Positions 10,201-21,591 of a stretch of DNA of 64,000 nt are shown in pieces; the stretch's first letter is position 1; each line of letters starts with the position of its first letter. The stretch comes from Bradysia coprophila (taxonomy: Eukaryota; Arthropoda; Insecta; Diptera; Sciaridae). The stretch spans positions 840,645 through 904,644 of the forward strand of contig NW_023503941.1 in the NCBI RefSeq assembly GCF_014529535.1, given 5' to 3'. The translations under genes were made by a program, and so were the position numbers. The notes beneath the pieces are model-generated. The model was not told the DNA's origin and did not search any database. It saw nothing but the letters and a program-made list of their open reading frames with translations.

Positions 10201-13200
10201 CAACAATAAATTGAATATTCAGCACTGGTCTTCAAATGAAATATTTTTAATTTAGAGTAAAGCAGGCATGAGCGCCGCCGAAAATAAGCCGCCGCCGGCC
10301 ATTTTTGAGCAAGCCGCGCCGCAGCCGAGCCGGTGCCAAAAACACGGCTCAAGCCGGCTTGAAACGGCTGGAAAATGAAATAAAGATTTCGAAAGGTGAA
10401 TGGGTGAAATAATTTTGAAAACCGAGATTCCTGTTGATCCTAAGCAGCTCAAGTACTTTTTGATTTTTTTTTTTTTGAATTTTCATGAATTTTCCAGAAT
10501 GGTATATTACGTCCTCGCTTCTAAGTTTGTTGTTTTGGCAAGTATGACCTGTGCGGAACGAGCCGAAGGCGCACAATCAGTTAATTCACAAATTTGAGAA
10601 AACTTTATCGATCTTTGCGAATTTTCTCGATTTTTTTTCTTTTCAATTTTTACTTGATTTTCGTGAGCTTTCGATTTCTTCTCGAAAACCATTTTCTTAA
10701 TGAGTTAAATGAGTGTACTGGAGCATGATTTTCCATTTAGTTCAAGTTTTGAGGCAATAAAACTTGACGCGTTAGTGAACCTTAGACTTAGAGACTTGCT
10801 TGTAACAAGACCAGTTCCACTTGCACTTTGAACAACCTAATCTACCTACATTTTCGCTTTCAGTACAATTTCATTTTCATGCTTACTAGTTCATTTTCCA
10901 TGAATTTATCTAAAGGTTAATATTTTGAAAAAAAAAAGTTAAAAGGAACCTCCAGCCGAGCCGTTTCAAGCCGGCTCAAGCCGACTTTTTCGCCGCCGCC
11001 GAGAAATTTTTTTCGGCTAGCCGCCGCCGAGGTTTCTCCGTCGGCGCTCATGCCTGGAGTAAAGTAATTTTTTTTGAAAAGTAACAACAATTCGTCATAT
11101 AGCGCCGATTTTTGCGCCGAAATGCGCCGCCGCCGCTGGTTAAAAATTGTATTCCGCCGAAGCGAGCCGCCGAAAAAAAAAACTTCAGTCGATTCACGCC
11201 GCCGCCGATACTCTGAAAAATGTTTATAGCCGCCGCCGAACAAAAGTTGACCGGCGCACACCTCTATGTATGAGTAGTTTGATTCTTCTACAGACACGAT
11301 GTGCAATGTGTCTGCATTTGTTGAATTTGTTAAACCAAACAGATGAACCGATCATCATTAAATTGGTTAACATAGAATGCTAAATGCACTCATCACATCA
11401 ACAACGAATCCATGACATTAGACAGGCATAATGTCGTACGAAATCGAGGTACGTTTGGCCACTGTTTCGATATGTGAGAAATTTAAATATGTCTTTCGAC
11501 ATGTTGCATTAATATGCAGCTCAAAAATACCATTTCTCATCAGGCCATGGCGACAGTGGCAAAGAAATGACCAAACTACGAGAGGTAGTCATAACTTTAT
11601 ACACGCTATTTTTCAGTGAATCATTAGCTAAATGAAGAAATAAAATTCTTCAAAACGCCTCATCACTAAAAAACTTACACTCCACGTGCTGGAGTACTGT
11701 AGCTATAGCCACTACAGAGCAGCACATACTGCGAAAGGAAAAGCACATCAGAACCAATATCAAATTGGAACATAAGCGGCCAAAATAGGTCTCTTTTTCT
11801 AACGAAAAAAGACTTAAAAGAATAGGATCGCAGGATCGAAAACGAAATTTTCCGTTTACTCGGTTGGTGCCGTGGTGAAGAACAAGAACTGACTGTTATT
11901 CAAATGTTGAGTTTTTGATTTAAATGAAGTGAACTGTGTGCCAGATCTGTGTGGGCTGATCAGATCTACTACATAAATTCGTCGCGATGCTTTGACTTGT
12001 CTCCTTCCTAAAATTTTATCTAAAAAGCACATCGACGAAATAAAGCAACTCACCTTTTGGATAGTTACATTTCGAACGTTCTTGAAGCAGGAATATAACT
12101 GATCGAACTGAAAGTGGAAACGTTTTGATTAGAGGTCAACATGTGCAGCATTTCGATTAGACCTTACCTGATCAATGACAGTAGGAAAACTGATAACCGG
12201 CTTAACTGCCAAGTCATCCAGTGCTGAGGTTTTCCTGTTGAGTTGAGTAGAAAATTTAAATTGTGAGATTTTCGTACACACGGTATGATAGTAGGGAAAC
12301 CTACCTCAGCAATAGAAATTCGAGAGTTGTTCCCGGAATTCCTTTGATAATAACGGACGCATTCAGATGACATAGTTTATGTAAGACCACTCCATTTATC
12401 TTCGAGCGAGTACAAAAAGAATTAAAAATGTTTTCGACACACACAAGACCGAATTCTACGAAAAAATCACCTCCAAAATCTCATCACCGACTTTAACATT
12501 TTGGCTGCTGGCTGTACCTTTGGGATTTATTCCAGCAATGAAACAACCCATTTTATTTCGGTCCTTGTAACCCGCCAACGCCAGACCCATACTGCTATTA
12601 CCGTCCCGTTGAACATATGCCCGAGCAATGTTTCCCAAAGCACCGTACTTCTTTTTGATTTTCCCTGTCAATTCGATCGCAAAGTGTAAATCAATGCGTT
12701 CGTACACTATCGCCACGTAATTGCTTACTTTCAGTGTATCCGTAATTGTTTTCCGGTTCGTCTGTGGCTATTTCCTCCTTAGTAAGTTTAATATTTCCTG
12801 CTGATTTTCTGTCAATCTAAAAGTGTTCCAAAATTTCAATTACCGAACAATTTGCGGTAGATTGACCTAAGCTAATTTCTAGAGCTGCGGGAAATATTAA
12901 AATAATGGTCGAAAAGGGGGTTTTCTTGGTCCTTTCCCGCAGCTCCCAGATATTGTAGAATTTCATCAGTACCTCCACGCCAGCTTTCGTTACCACCTTT
13001 CCAGCAGTCTCTTCGTCTTCTGATTCCTCTTCGGACGAATGATCTACATCGCTAACAATTGCCACTTCTTTAGCCGTGTTTTCATCTGAAAGCAAACGTT
13101 ACGTCTCTTTGCCTTTATAATTAGTAGGGCTCACTAGTTGAACAAAATACATTTTTTGGTGCATTTTGGTATAAAAGCGTGAATTTTTTACCATTGATAA

Positions 13201-15561
13201 ATATACATTTGGGGAATCAAAAACGATTAGGTGACTTTGAAAAAGTGACCTCTAGCGCCATCTACATCCGGTTGAATTTTTCGATGCAGAGGTAACTTTG
13301 ATGAATTTCTGTGTAGCGGGAATCGAAGCTACGCAGGTGATATTGGTCTCAAACGAAAGCTGAGGGTTCAAATTTTTTTTAGTGCAAAAAAATTTCACGA
13401 ATTTTCCGATTTTCCCGCAGTTTGCCCGAATTTTCTTAAAAATGATATTTTAAAACTGAGGTGAAAGTTAAGTAATTTTTGAAATTGATTCAAAAAAGTT
13501 TTTTTTTTCTTCGCCATTATCGTTGCACGTTCAGTTTCCAAACTTTTAACGATGAAAAAGTTTTTGGATGTTCCGGAACAGTGGTAACTAGTTTCAGTTT
13601 TCATCGAAAATTTGATCCCTTTTGCATGGCGAATTTTTTTCGGCGAAATTTTTTTTCGTAAATTTAATGAGACTAGTACTGGGAATGCTAGGCATGATCT
13701 AAAAACAAAATAAAACCAGTTTTTCGATTTAAAAAAAAATATTAAGTTTCCGAAATATGCTAAAATCTGTAAATTTTCCTCCTTCGGCGAACTTTGACAG
13801 ACCCTAAAAAATCCATAAACGTTTCAAACAGTACAAAAATAATTTAAACGCTTAGCTGGGACCCTCAGCTTTCAAACGATACCAAACACTCCACAACCGG
13901 ATCAAAAGATGTATGACCTGTGATGTGAGATATGTGGTTGGACCCGATTTCAAGCAAATTTCGAAATATATGAGAGGTAAGTGGCTAAGCATTTAAAGTA
14001 TTTTTGTGCTGTTTGAAACGTTTATGGATATTTTAGGGTCTGTCAAAGTTCGCCGAGGGAGGAAAATTTACAGATTTTAGCTGATTTCGGAAACTTAATA
14101 TTTTTTTTTAAAATCGAAAAACTGGTTTTATTTTGTTTTTAGATCATGCCTAGCATTCCCAGTACTAGTCTCATTAAATTTACGAAAAAATATTTCGCCG
14201 AAAAAAATTCGCCATGCAAAAGGGCTCAAATTTTCGATGAAAACTGAAACTAGTTACCACTGTTCCGGAACATCCAAAAACTTTTTCATCGTTAAAAGTT
14301 TGGAAACTGAACGTGCAACGATAATAGCGAAGAAAAAAAAAACTTTTTTGAATCAATTTCAAAAATTACTTAACTTTCACCTCAGTTTTAAAATATCATT
14401 TTTAAGAAAATTCGGAAAATCTGCGGGAAAATCGGAAAATTCGTGAAATTTTTTTGCACTAAAAAAAACTTTGAACATTCAGCTTTCGTTTGAGACCAAT
14501 ATCACCTGCGTAGCTTCGATTCCCGCTACACAGAAATTCATCAAAGTTACCTCTGCATCGAAAACTTCAACCGGATGTAGATGGCGCTAGAGGTCACTTT
14601 TTCAAAGTCTCCTAATCGTTTTGGAATCCCCAAATGCATATTTATCAATGGTAAAAAATTCACGCTTTTATACCAAAATGCACCAAAATGCAGCTAGTGA
14701 GCCCCTAGTGTCTTCAACACTGATGAGTCACTCAAATCACTTTTTTGGTGAATATAATTTCGACTTATGGTCTGGCTAATTTATCGTAATAATACCTTGC
14801 TTCTGGTAACGACACCTTTTTATTCACTTTTTCGTACCTGTATTTTCGTTGTCATGATCGTATGGCTTGGTAGATTGTGTGTCACAATCAATATTTTCTG
14901 GCTTTTGGGACACTAACGATGCACCCTTGTTCGATGTATTTTCTGAGTCCTAATTTCGGATTGGATTTTAGTTTTTCTTTTTTTTCACCTCTTAATTTGA
15001 AGTTGACTATACATACGTTGGCAAAATCAAAGCTTTGAAGTACTAGATGCAATGTACAGCCAGCATTTTTAATCAAATTAATTGTTTCCTCTTGACTCGC
15101 ATTTCGTACGTCTTGGTCGTTTACAGATAAAATTCGATCTCCTATCTGATGTTAATGAAAACAAAATCTTTTGGTCTTTGTTCGTTACCAGATTCGAAAA
15201 TGCAAACCTTTATCAGATTCGATTTTTCGGCTGGACTGGATGGAACTATGTTTTTTATGAATATTCCAGACACCTGCAAATCTTTAGATATGTTCACCTG
15301 AATCGTGTTTGTAAAGAAAAGGAATTTTTTTTTAAATATTCGAAGCTATGTAATGGGATTGAAGTCTCACTTTTCCGCCAACTATACAGACACCAAACGA
15401 AGTGGTCGGCTCTCTTGTCAATTTGACATTCACATGTTTGCCCCATCCAACGTCTGTAAAATGAAAAACAATTTTCATTTTCTTTACTATCTGCGACATT
15501 ATGCTCTCAATATACCATCATTATCACCAAATTTCCGATCATTTGGTTGAGTTACCGTCAT
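7249..15561 (-). CDS. inaD: INAD: five-PDZ scaffold of the phototransduction signalplex (complete, 18 coding exons, 657 aa)
   Basis: Scaffold that in fly rhabdomeres ties TRP channel, PLC-beta (NORPA) and eye PKC together. Exons on the minus strand: 15561-15516, 15453-15371, 15297-15208, 15145-15017, 14949-14838, 13085-12973, 12816-12729, 12664-12471, 12399-12305, 12234-12168, 12107-12054, 8731-8630, 8565-8494, 8433-8322, 8265-8114, 8048-7890, 7629-7495, 7419-7249. All phases join and the total is 1974 nt. PDZ1 is about 22-113 (SFGVCIVGGK, IGDRILSVNDQDVRNAS). An acidic linker follows (SSEEESEDEE; IDRKSAGN as in fly INAD). PDZ2 is about 233-317 (MGLALAGYKDRNKMGCF, LHKLCHLNAS), PDZ3 353-445 (LGIMIIEGKHSEVGQGIFIS), PDZ4 478-567 and PDZ5 570-655 (KDLGLGF, IKGDIVTHINGDD, KVTLKVIRPK). 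Length and order match Drosophila INAD (674 aa). The ATG at 15561 sits 7 nt inside an exon that starts at a 3' splice site, so a 5' UTR exon lies upstream. Confidence 0.93.
7694..7839. mobile_element. Short MITE (CAGGTATGGTC ends) in inaD intron 16
   Basis: Inverted ends ACCAGGTATGGTC / GGCCACACCTGGT, with a second internal inverted pair around AACGCACTCATT. The same family occurs at 17703-17832. No convincing target duplication. Confidence 0.6.
8951..8990. repeat. Hairpin plus TGACGCAAGTC fragment in inaD intron 11
   Basis: CATG, stem GCC/GGC (8957-8959 / 8970-8972) around ACGGTAGAAA, then TGACGCAAGTC (8977-8987). Same layout as the heads at 2775, 38721 and 42915. The rest of the repeat is not recognisable; nearby 'ggtagtcaactacc' motifs repeat at 8930-9300. 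Confidence 0.45.
9390..11266. mobile_element. Non-autonomous hAT-like element with 8-bp target duplication, inaD intron 11
   Basis: Terminal inverted repeats TAGAGGTGAGCGCCGG (left) and CCGGCGCACACCTCTA (right), flanked by the 8-bp direct repeat TGTATGAG (9382-9389 and 11267-11274). Both subterminal regions are rich in GCCGCCGCCG-type triplets. No transposase frame. A second element is nested inside at 10263-11056. Confidence 0.85.
10263..11056. mobile_element. Nested hAT-like element inside the 9390-11266 element
   Basis: Ends CAGGCATGAGCGCCG / CGGCGCTCATGCCTG, flanked by the 8-bp direct repeat GAGTAAAG (10255-10262 and 11057-11064). Subterminal GCCGCCGCC and AGCCGGCTTGA-type motifs. 794 bp, non-coding. 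Confidence 0.88.
13127..14704. mobile_element. 1.58-kb near-perfect palindrome in inaD intron 5
   Basis: Inverted arms of about 700 bp (13127 to about 13846, and about 13990 to 14704) end in GGGCTCACTAG / CTAGTGAGCCC. The arms are nearly identical: the two mirror reading frames at 13395-13661 and 14180-14446 differ by a few residues only. No transposase. The arms fill most of the intron between inaD exons 5 and 6. Confidence 0.85.
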
Positions 15562-15669
15562 TCTGGACCTGAAACAATTCGTAAGATTTTTGTTCTTCAT
15601 TATTTGTAATAACGATGCAAAGATGATTGGTTCTTTAAATCGATTAAATACATTTGGAAATAATGTCAA

Positions 15670-16470
15670 GACACGAACTGGGCCTCGATTTTCATGCGTT
15701 CGTAACTTAAAAAATCGTTACGAATTTATGAGAATCGGCGCCCTGAATTTGTAACTTGACAATTAAGTTCCAAACAAAAAAATTTTATATTTTTTATCGA
15801 TGGAGAACCTAATTATAAGACACTTTGTCTCGTATTATATGCCGAAAAAAGTTAAAACTTTTTTTATAAATCACTTTGAAAGTCACTTAAAACACGAAAA
15901 TTCGAATAGAAATACAGTATGCCATCAAACATTTTTGTATTTCGATTCGAATTTTCGTGTTTTCAGTGACTTTCAAAGTGATTTATAAAAAAAGTTTTAA
16001 CTTTTTTCGGCATATAATACGAGACAAAGTGTCTTATAATTAGGTTCTCCATCGATAAAAAATATAAAAAATTTTTGTTTGGAACTCAATTGTCACCTTA
16101 GTCGTTTGGACCACTCTTAGCACAAAACTGACAGCTGTCTAAGAATTCTTAAATTCACGACAATCTTCACCATAGGTTCTCGTAGCGTTTGTAACTTTTA
16201 GAACTCGGAACTTGACAGGTCTTATAGGATTTTATAGACGCGAGTTACGAATATTTGGAGTTACGAAAATGCGAGAATCGTCTCCCTGACCCTTCATTCT
16301 CATACGTTCGTAACTTGACAGTTCTTATGGGACGAATATTTGGAATCGCTGAGCCCCGATTCTCATACATTCGTAACTCTAAGAATTCGTAACTTCGTTG
16401 TATACGTATAAAATGTCGTAAGAAAAGTCAAGTTACGAATTTGTAAACTTACGAAAGTCATGAGAATCAC
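15670..16470. mobile_element. Inverted-repeat region upstream of inaD
   Basis: A 346-bp palindrome (15749-16094, arms containing ATCGATGGAGAACC, ATTATAAGACACTTTGTCT and CTTTTTTCGGCAT) sits inside a larger unit. That unit's ends share TTCGTAAC / GTTACGAA repeats (GGGCCTCGATTTTCATG at left, ATGAGAATCACCACCC at right). Non-coding. Confidence 0.7.
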
Positions 16471-16479
16471 CACCCTCAG

Positions 16480-17225
16480 CTACAATTCACTGTTCGTTAC
16501 CTTATAATTGATTTGGCTTACAGTACCTGGGCTCTTTTTAGACCTTTTCCTTTGAAAACATGTCACGAACAAGCGTTACTGACAATTTTTTTGGGACGAA
16601 GAATGTTTTATCAACGGACACAACTGCAATTTGAATTTCAATGGACAAACTCTCGAATATATTTTCAATTTTTCTATCGGAGAAGCAAACGACCACTGCT
16701 AAGTTTTACATTATTCAAGTTTTCATTATTGTTGAAGCCATAAAACATCTTTATGACCATTACATTATCATACACACGAACATGTCTGCATGAGATGCAT
16801 AAGGTATGGTATAATATACATGTTTCGAATATATTGTGCTTTTTCAACGCCGTGTATACTAATGGTGAATACGGGAAAGCAACTTAAAGTTTATTATTAT
16901 TAGTGGAAGCCATAGAGGACAGAGAGATCGATAAGAGAAATTACCCGTCGGGTCGACAATGATGGTCATAATAGTATATTATAACATTTTAGGTGGAAAT
17001 CATCATGGATCATTTTCGCTTATGTAATGCTTATGCAATGGTCAACTTTCGCATGGGTCAAGTAATAAATACTTTGACCACCTTGACCTTTTACGTCAGG
17101 GAAGTGTCGAATTTCGAATTGGTCAAAAATTGGATCAAGTCAAAAGAATAATCTTGTCAGCGTGTAGAGTAAAATAAAGACTGAAATAAGTTCATTTCGA
17201 CCAGAGGGTAATTATATAAACACAA
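16480..17225. other. Intergenic, nothing recognised
   Basis: AT-rich. Short frames here have no splice or homology support. Confidence 0.4.
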
Positions 17226-17480
17226 TCAATAAAAAGTGGTGCGAAAAAGGTTGCTTCCTTCCCTACCATCGGCGAGAAAATCTGAATCTAAATTGTTAAT
17301 GGTCGAACGTTCTGATGTGAAGCGTAAAAAGAGTGAATTCACGTCAGTATTATTTTGTTTGCATAAATCATCCGTTGTTCTTAGACTGCTAAGTGTTGTG
17401 CGAAATAAATTAGATTCTTTGCTTCGAGCCAAGCTTATGAATGATAAGGAAAATCGTTCTTTAGGTTATTGTTGTTGTTT
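17226..17480 (-). CDS. Hypothetical terminal exon or open frame
   Basis: An open minus-strand frame of about 80 codons ends FRTTFY-stop and contains a direct peptide repeat (SNLFRTT twice, near its start and at its end). It opens after a possible 3' splice site near 17475. I do not recognise it. The opposite strand is also open here, so it may be chance. Confidence 0.15.
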
Positions 17481-17702
17481 TTTTGAACAAAATTACCAAA
17501 ATTTTCTGCCAAAACAATCCGAGTATGTTTGGCTTCGCGATTAAACCGATTCAGACTGACCTGTGATTTCAAATCATTACTAGCCACGACTGAAGAAGAA
17601 TATAATTTTTTGTTACGAGCTTTTGTTTGCCTCGTTAGGACAAGCTTACTACTAGGCCCAAAAAAATACCATCACGAGTGAGAAACCAATGACAGTCTAG
17701 AA

Positions 17703-17832
17703 CAGGTATGGTCGATCGGCGAATTCGTCTTAAACGCACTAACATTTTATGTCAAAATTATATGAAAATGAGTGCGTTTAAGTACGAAAATCAAATTTTT
17801 AGGTCCTCCGGGCGGACAATAGACCATACCTG
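17703..17832. mobile_element. Short MITE, CAGGTATGGTC family
   Basis: Inverted ends CAGGTATGGTC / GACCATACCTG with an internal AAACGCACT / AGTGCGTTT pair, as in the inaD intron copy at 7694-7839. Confidence 0.7.
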
Positions 17833-17887
17833 TTTTACACTTTCATTGTGAGAAACGACGTTTTCTACGTCTGAGGATCATAGTAAG

Positions 17888-18029
17888 CAGTGCCGGACTG
17901 GCCCTATGGGCGTTCGGGCGATTCCCGACGGGCCTTTTGATTTTTGTATGGATAAATGACGACGAAGGGCGTTTTGAAAAATTTCTCTATACAACGCCCG
18001 AAGGGCTTTATTGAACCAGTCCAGCACTG
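17888..18029. mobile_element. 142-bp hAT MITE with 8-bp target duplication
   Basis: Ends CAGTGCCGGACTGG / CCAGTCCAGCACTG, flanked by ATAGTAAG on both sides (17880-17887 and 18030-18037). The internal GGGCGTT... / ...AACGCCC pair extends the palindrome. Confidence 0.9.
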
Positions 18030-18113
18030 ATAGTAAGACGAAACTACTACAGCATAAACAAAGAAATCATTCTGTAACCATTCCCATTTTCCTTAACAGC
18101 CATCATTTAAATC

Positions 18114-18887
18114 CAGGGCCTATTATTTGGGAATCGATTTTGGGAATATTTGGGAATATTTGGGAATTTTGGGAATTTTGGGAATATTTGGGAACATTTG
18201 GGAATTTTGGGAATATTTGGGAATTTTGGGTAATTCAATTGTCAAAAACCAGACTCGATCATTTTATTTTGCTTTCATTTTAGTATATAAGAAAGTCCCG
18301 GAAAAAATAGCGCTGATTTCGGTCAGTCGAAATTCAAAAGAAAGCCAAGAGTAGCTGTTCACAGTGACTTAGGAATATACAGCGACGTTACAGCAGGTAT
18401 TTTCTATCGTATACATTTCTTCAATCTTCTACTTCCCAAATATTCCCAAATATTCCCAAAAATTCACAAATATTTCCAAATATTTCCAAATATTCCCAAA
18501 TATTCCCAAATATTCCCAAAAATTTGGAACCTCGGACGTAATGTGCTTGACGTGATTAGGCAATGTCAATGCATATTCCTTATGAACAAAGTGTTATTTT
18601 CATTGCACTTAACACTTAAATCTTTTGGGGTTCCTCCATCTGCTTAAAACAGGTCATTTTGTGTATTAAAAAGTTTATAAGGATAATATCCACTGATCGT
18701 TCAAATATTTAAAGGGTAGTTCCTGAGTGAAAAGACATCTGCGTCTCTACAGACGACTTCCTCAATTCAGTTCAATATTTGGGAATTTTTGGGAATATTT
18801 GGGAATATTTGAGAATATTTGGGAATATTTGGGAATTTTGGGAATATTTGGGAATTTTGGGAATTAATTCCCAAATAATAGGCCCTG
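18114..18887. mobile_element. hAT-like element built on GGGAATATTT repeats
   Basis: Ends CAGGGCCTATTATTTGGGAA / TTCCCAAATAATAGGCCCTG with an imperfect 8-bp duplication (TTTAAATC / TATAAATC). Blocks of GGGAATATTT/GGGAATTTT direct repeats occur at 18130-18235 and 18775-18860, with the inverted block TTCCCAAATA at 18435-18525. Reading frames in the repeats are not genes. Confidence 0.8.
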
Positions 18888-18895
18888 TATAAATC

Positions 18896-20180
18896 TATAT
18901 CGTCGGCCGTGTTTATCGGCCGAGGAAGTTACTTTTACGGCCGAAATACGGGCAATACCAAAATATTGACTTTTCGGTCAAAGTTGCCGTGTCGAAAAAT
19001 GTCGAATCGTTACTATGTTGCAAGGCGGATAATAGCTATTTCAACGGCTGAGTAACATAATTCAGCAACTACGATCGAAAAATTCGATTTTTCGGTATTT
19101 CTCAGAGAGACGTATTTGCGACCAAAAATGGTATTTTTCCTCTGGTTTTCCTCGCTTCCGGCTCGTGCTGGAAACCTCTCGTTCGCTAAAAACGGTTTGT
19201 TTATAGAGTTTTTAAAAGTGGGAGAGATGGCGAAACGACAACCTATTGTTCCGTCTCGGGGTCTACTGTCAGATTCTTTTGTATTATCGATGACAGCAGA
19301 CCCCTAGTTGATTTTCCATCTCGCTCTACTTAAACACCGTACAGTGTGTCGGAAACGAAGTCGCGATATTTTGACACTAGATAAATAAAGTAACTTTGTC
19401 GACCGGAAGGAGCAGCCGATAACGGAATTTCTAATACATTTTTTCGGCTGCCATCGAGTGTGCATGATAGTTTATGAAATTGTTGTAGTTGATTTCTTTG
19501 TTTATATTGTTGTGGTTTCGTCTCATTATTATCATTAGGGCACAAAAACGTCAATCGTAACTCGTGATGAAAAGTGCAATTTGAGGTCGTGAGGTACTAT
19601 GCTTTGCCTCCACTTTTCATCACTCGCAACAAAAATTTACTGTTCAGATCGAGTAACTAAACCACTGTGATCCCGAGTTGTTTATATTTAGTGAACCTGT
19701 AGAGGTGAAATTTTTGTTGTTCTTCGAATTTTAATGAACCAAATTCGACTTTTAAGGTCTTTCAAATTCGAATTGACGTAGAAGATGGTAACATTATTTA
19801 TCAAAGATCACGATGCTTCAAAAATATATGGGAAAATTAGAGACATGACAACTCGTGATCTGAGCTCGTACTCATTTTTTCATAGAAAAGTGACGCTCTC
19901 TACAGTGAAGCTCAAGTATCAATAGATTCCGCGATAAATATTTTGGGACTGTTGTGTACAGAGTTGCTTAATGTTCAATTCTTACCAATGCAAAAATTAC
20001 CGATTTCATCCAGGTTTTGATTCAAAGACGAGAAAAATCAAGAGACACACACAAATGAGTTGCAGTTAGCATGACTTATTATGCCAAAGAGATGCATTAA
20101 TGAATAACAAAAAATGCATTTGAGTTGTATCAAAATAGGTTTCGAATTTCCAAAATTTATTGCCAAAAAAAATCAAATAA
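18896..20180. other. Intergenic, no gene supported
   Basis: A CGGCC-rich short-repeat patch (18900-19000) and a small hairpin (ACTCGTGATGAAAAGTG / CACTTTTCATCACTCG, about 19560-19627). Nothing else seen. Confidence 0.4.
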
Positions 20181-20189
20181 AAAATTTAC

Positions 20190-20473
20190 CTTTTAGCATC
20201 GTTTCGCTCCTTTGCAGATACTGTTCGTCCGAGAATTTTCCGTTGAATTTTCAAATAATCCAACTTCCGTCGCTGTTGTTCGTTAAAACATTCGCCCATG
20301 TCGTTAAAATATTCTCGTCTCAATTCCGTTCCATTGACCGTTTTCGGATGCTGAACACCACCAACTCCACCACTTCGATAGGCACTTCGTATGTAATTTT
20401 TGAATAGAAATTGAAATAGTTTCTTCCGCGATATTGGATTATTACTGCTGATTGTTGGTTTCTTAATTGACAT
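20190..20473 (-). CDS. Hypothetical protein, first coding exon (94 codons, ends at a splice donor)
   Basis: Starts at ATG 20473 (MSIKKPTISSN...). It reads through a basic, hydrophilic sequence (KLFQFLFKNYIRSAYRSGG, then LRREYFNDMGECFNEQQ, LDYLKIQRKILG) and ends at a donor AAAAG|GTAAAT (exon end 20190). A TATATAAGG box lies about 45-50 nt upstream of the ATG. Composition looks protein-like and the frame is open throughout, but I recognise no domain and could not find the next exon downstream. The family is unknown. It could be a small nuclear, ribosomal or mitochondrial protein; that is a guess. Confidence 0.4.
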
Positions 20474-20514
20474 CTTAAGCAATTCAGCGTGCCCAGATAA
20501 TTTACTTGTTTTGC

Positions 20515-20524
20515 CTTATATATA
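20515..20524 (-). promoter_or_regulatory. TATA box of the hypothetical minus-strand gene
   Basis: TATATAAG on the minus strand, upstream of the ATG at 20473. Confidence 0.35.
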
Positions 20525-20529
20525 CGTTA

Positions 20530-21590
20530 CATGTGGGTGGTAAAATTCAAAAGTCAGCAAAAGAGATCTACAATTTTAAAAATAGAAGAAGAAAAAATCA
20601 TTGAGTGCATGGTGTACTTGAGGGGATGTAAAAAGCTGCTTGGTACAGAACTTTGCTATAGAAGATGCATACATCTAGTATTATAATAAACACCGACGGT
20701 AATTCAAAATTACAGCGAATCATAAAATTATCCGGAATAAATTCAATTTTGTTCAACAATATAAAGTAAAAGATTTTATAGAAAAGCTGGAAGTAATTTT
20801 GTGTTAAACGAACCTAGAAATTATTTGCAAAATCGAAATTAAACTTCCGTAAACCATAAAATGTAAATAAATCCCACTAAAAAAATGAACCACAGATATT
20901 TCGGTACAGGCCTACGTGCATCATACAACCCTCGTCAAATTAAATTTTTATCCGCGCATGTGTCCTTACGACAAGAGAAAAAAATTATCTCCCCTGATAC
21001 ATTTATACATCGAAATGGAATACAATTCATTCGGAACGAAAACAAATAATTTGATCGCAATAACATGAACATTTTTGTCCCGAAACGAACGGAAAGCCTG
21101 AACAATCCCGTCTCAGCGCTTTTCTTCCACCAACATAGCGCCATTTACCTTAATGAATTACTGGCGTTCACTGACTAGTTTTTTCACCATTTGCAGCCTC
21201 CAATTTCAACGATTTTCAATGATAAGACGAATATTCATTTGGCACAAATAAAACATTAATTCTATCAAAATTATAACACCGGACGATAATTTCATCAATT
21301 CCGTTTCGTGTTAAACATTCAATTGGGAACAATTAACCGTTTTGTACTTAGTTTTGTTAGGCTTTTTTAACCAATACATTGTCACTTGTTTTCAAAGCTA
21401 CATAATTCCGACTAATGATCTGTATATACGATTCCCGAATGAGATGAGTATCAGGACGTAATACGCAAAATGCTCGAAGACATCTGTACATAATACACTG
21501 TAACTACATCCATTTTAGAACATTTTCACCGAAAACAGTCGAATGAATTTTCGAGCTTTTCCAAAAAAAAGCTCCCGCGAATAGCCATCG
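20530..21590. other. Intergenic, nothing recognised
   Basis: AT-rich. One 69-codon minus-strand frame (20935-21144) lacks splice or motif support. Confidence 0.4.
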
Positions 21591-21591
21591 G

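Noticed and set aside
11856..12053. Minus-strand 65-codon frame directly after inaD exon 11
   Set aside because: It begins inside the intron past the GTGAGT donor. Joining exon 11 to the PDZ3 exon at 8731 gives the conserved INAD order, so this frame is intronic.
13395..14446. Mirror 60-69 codon frames
   Set aside because: Identical peptides on opposite strands are a consequence of the 1.6-kb palindrome in an inaD intron.
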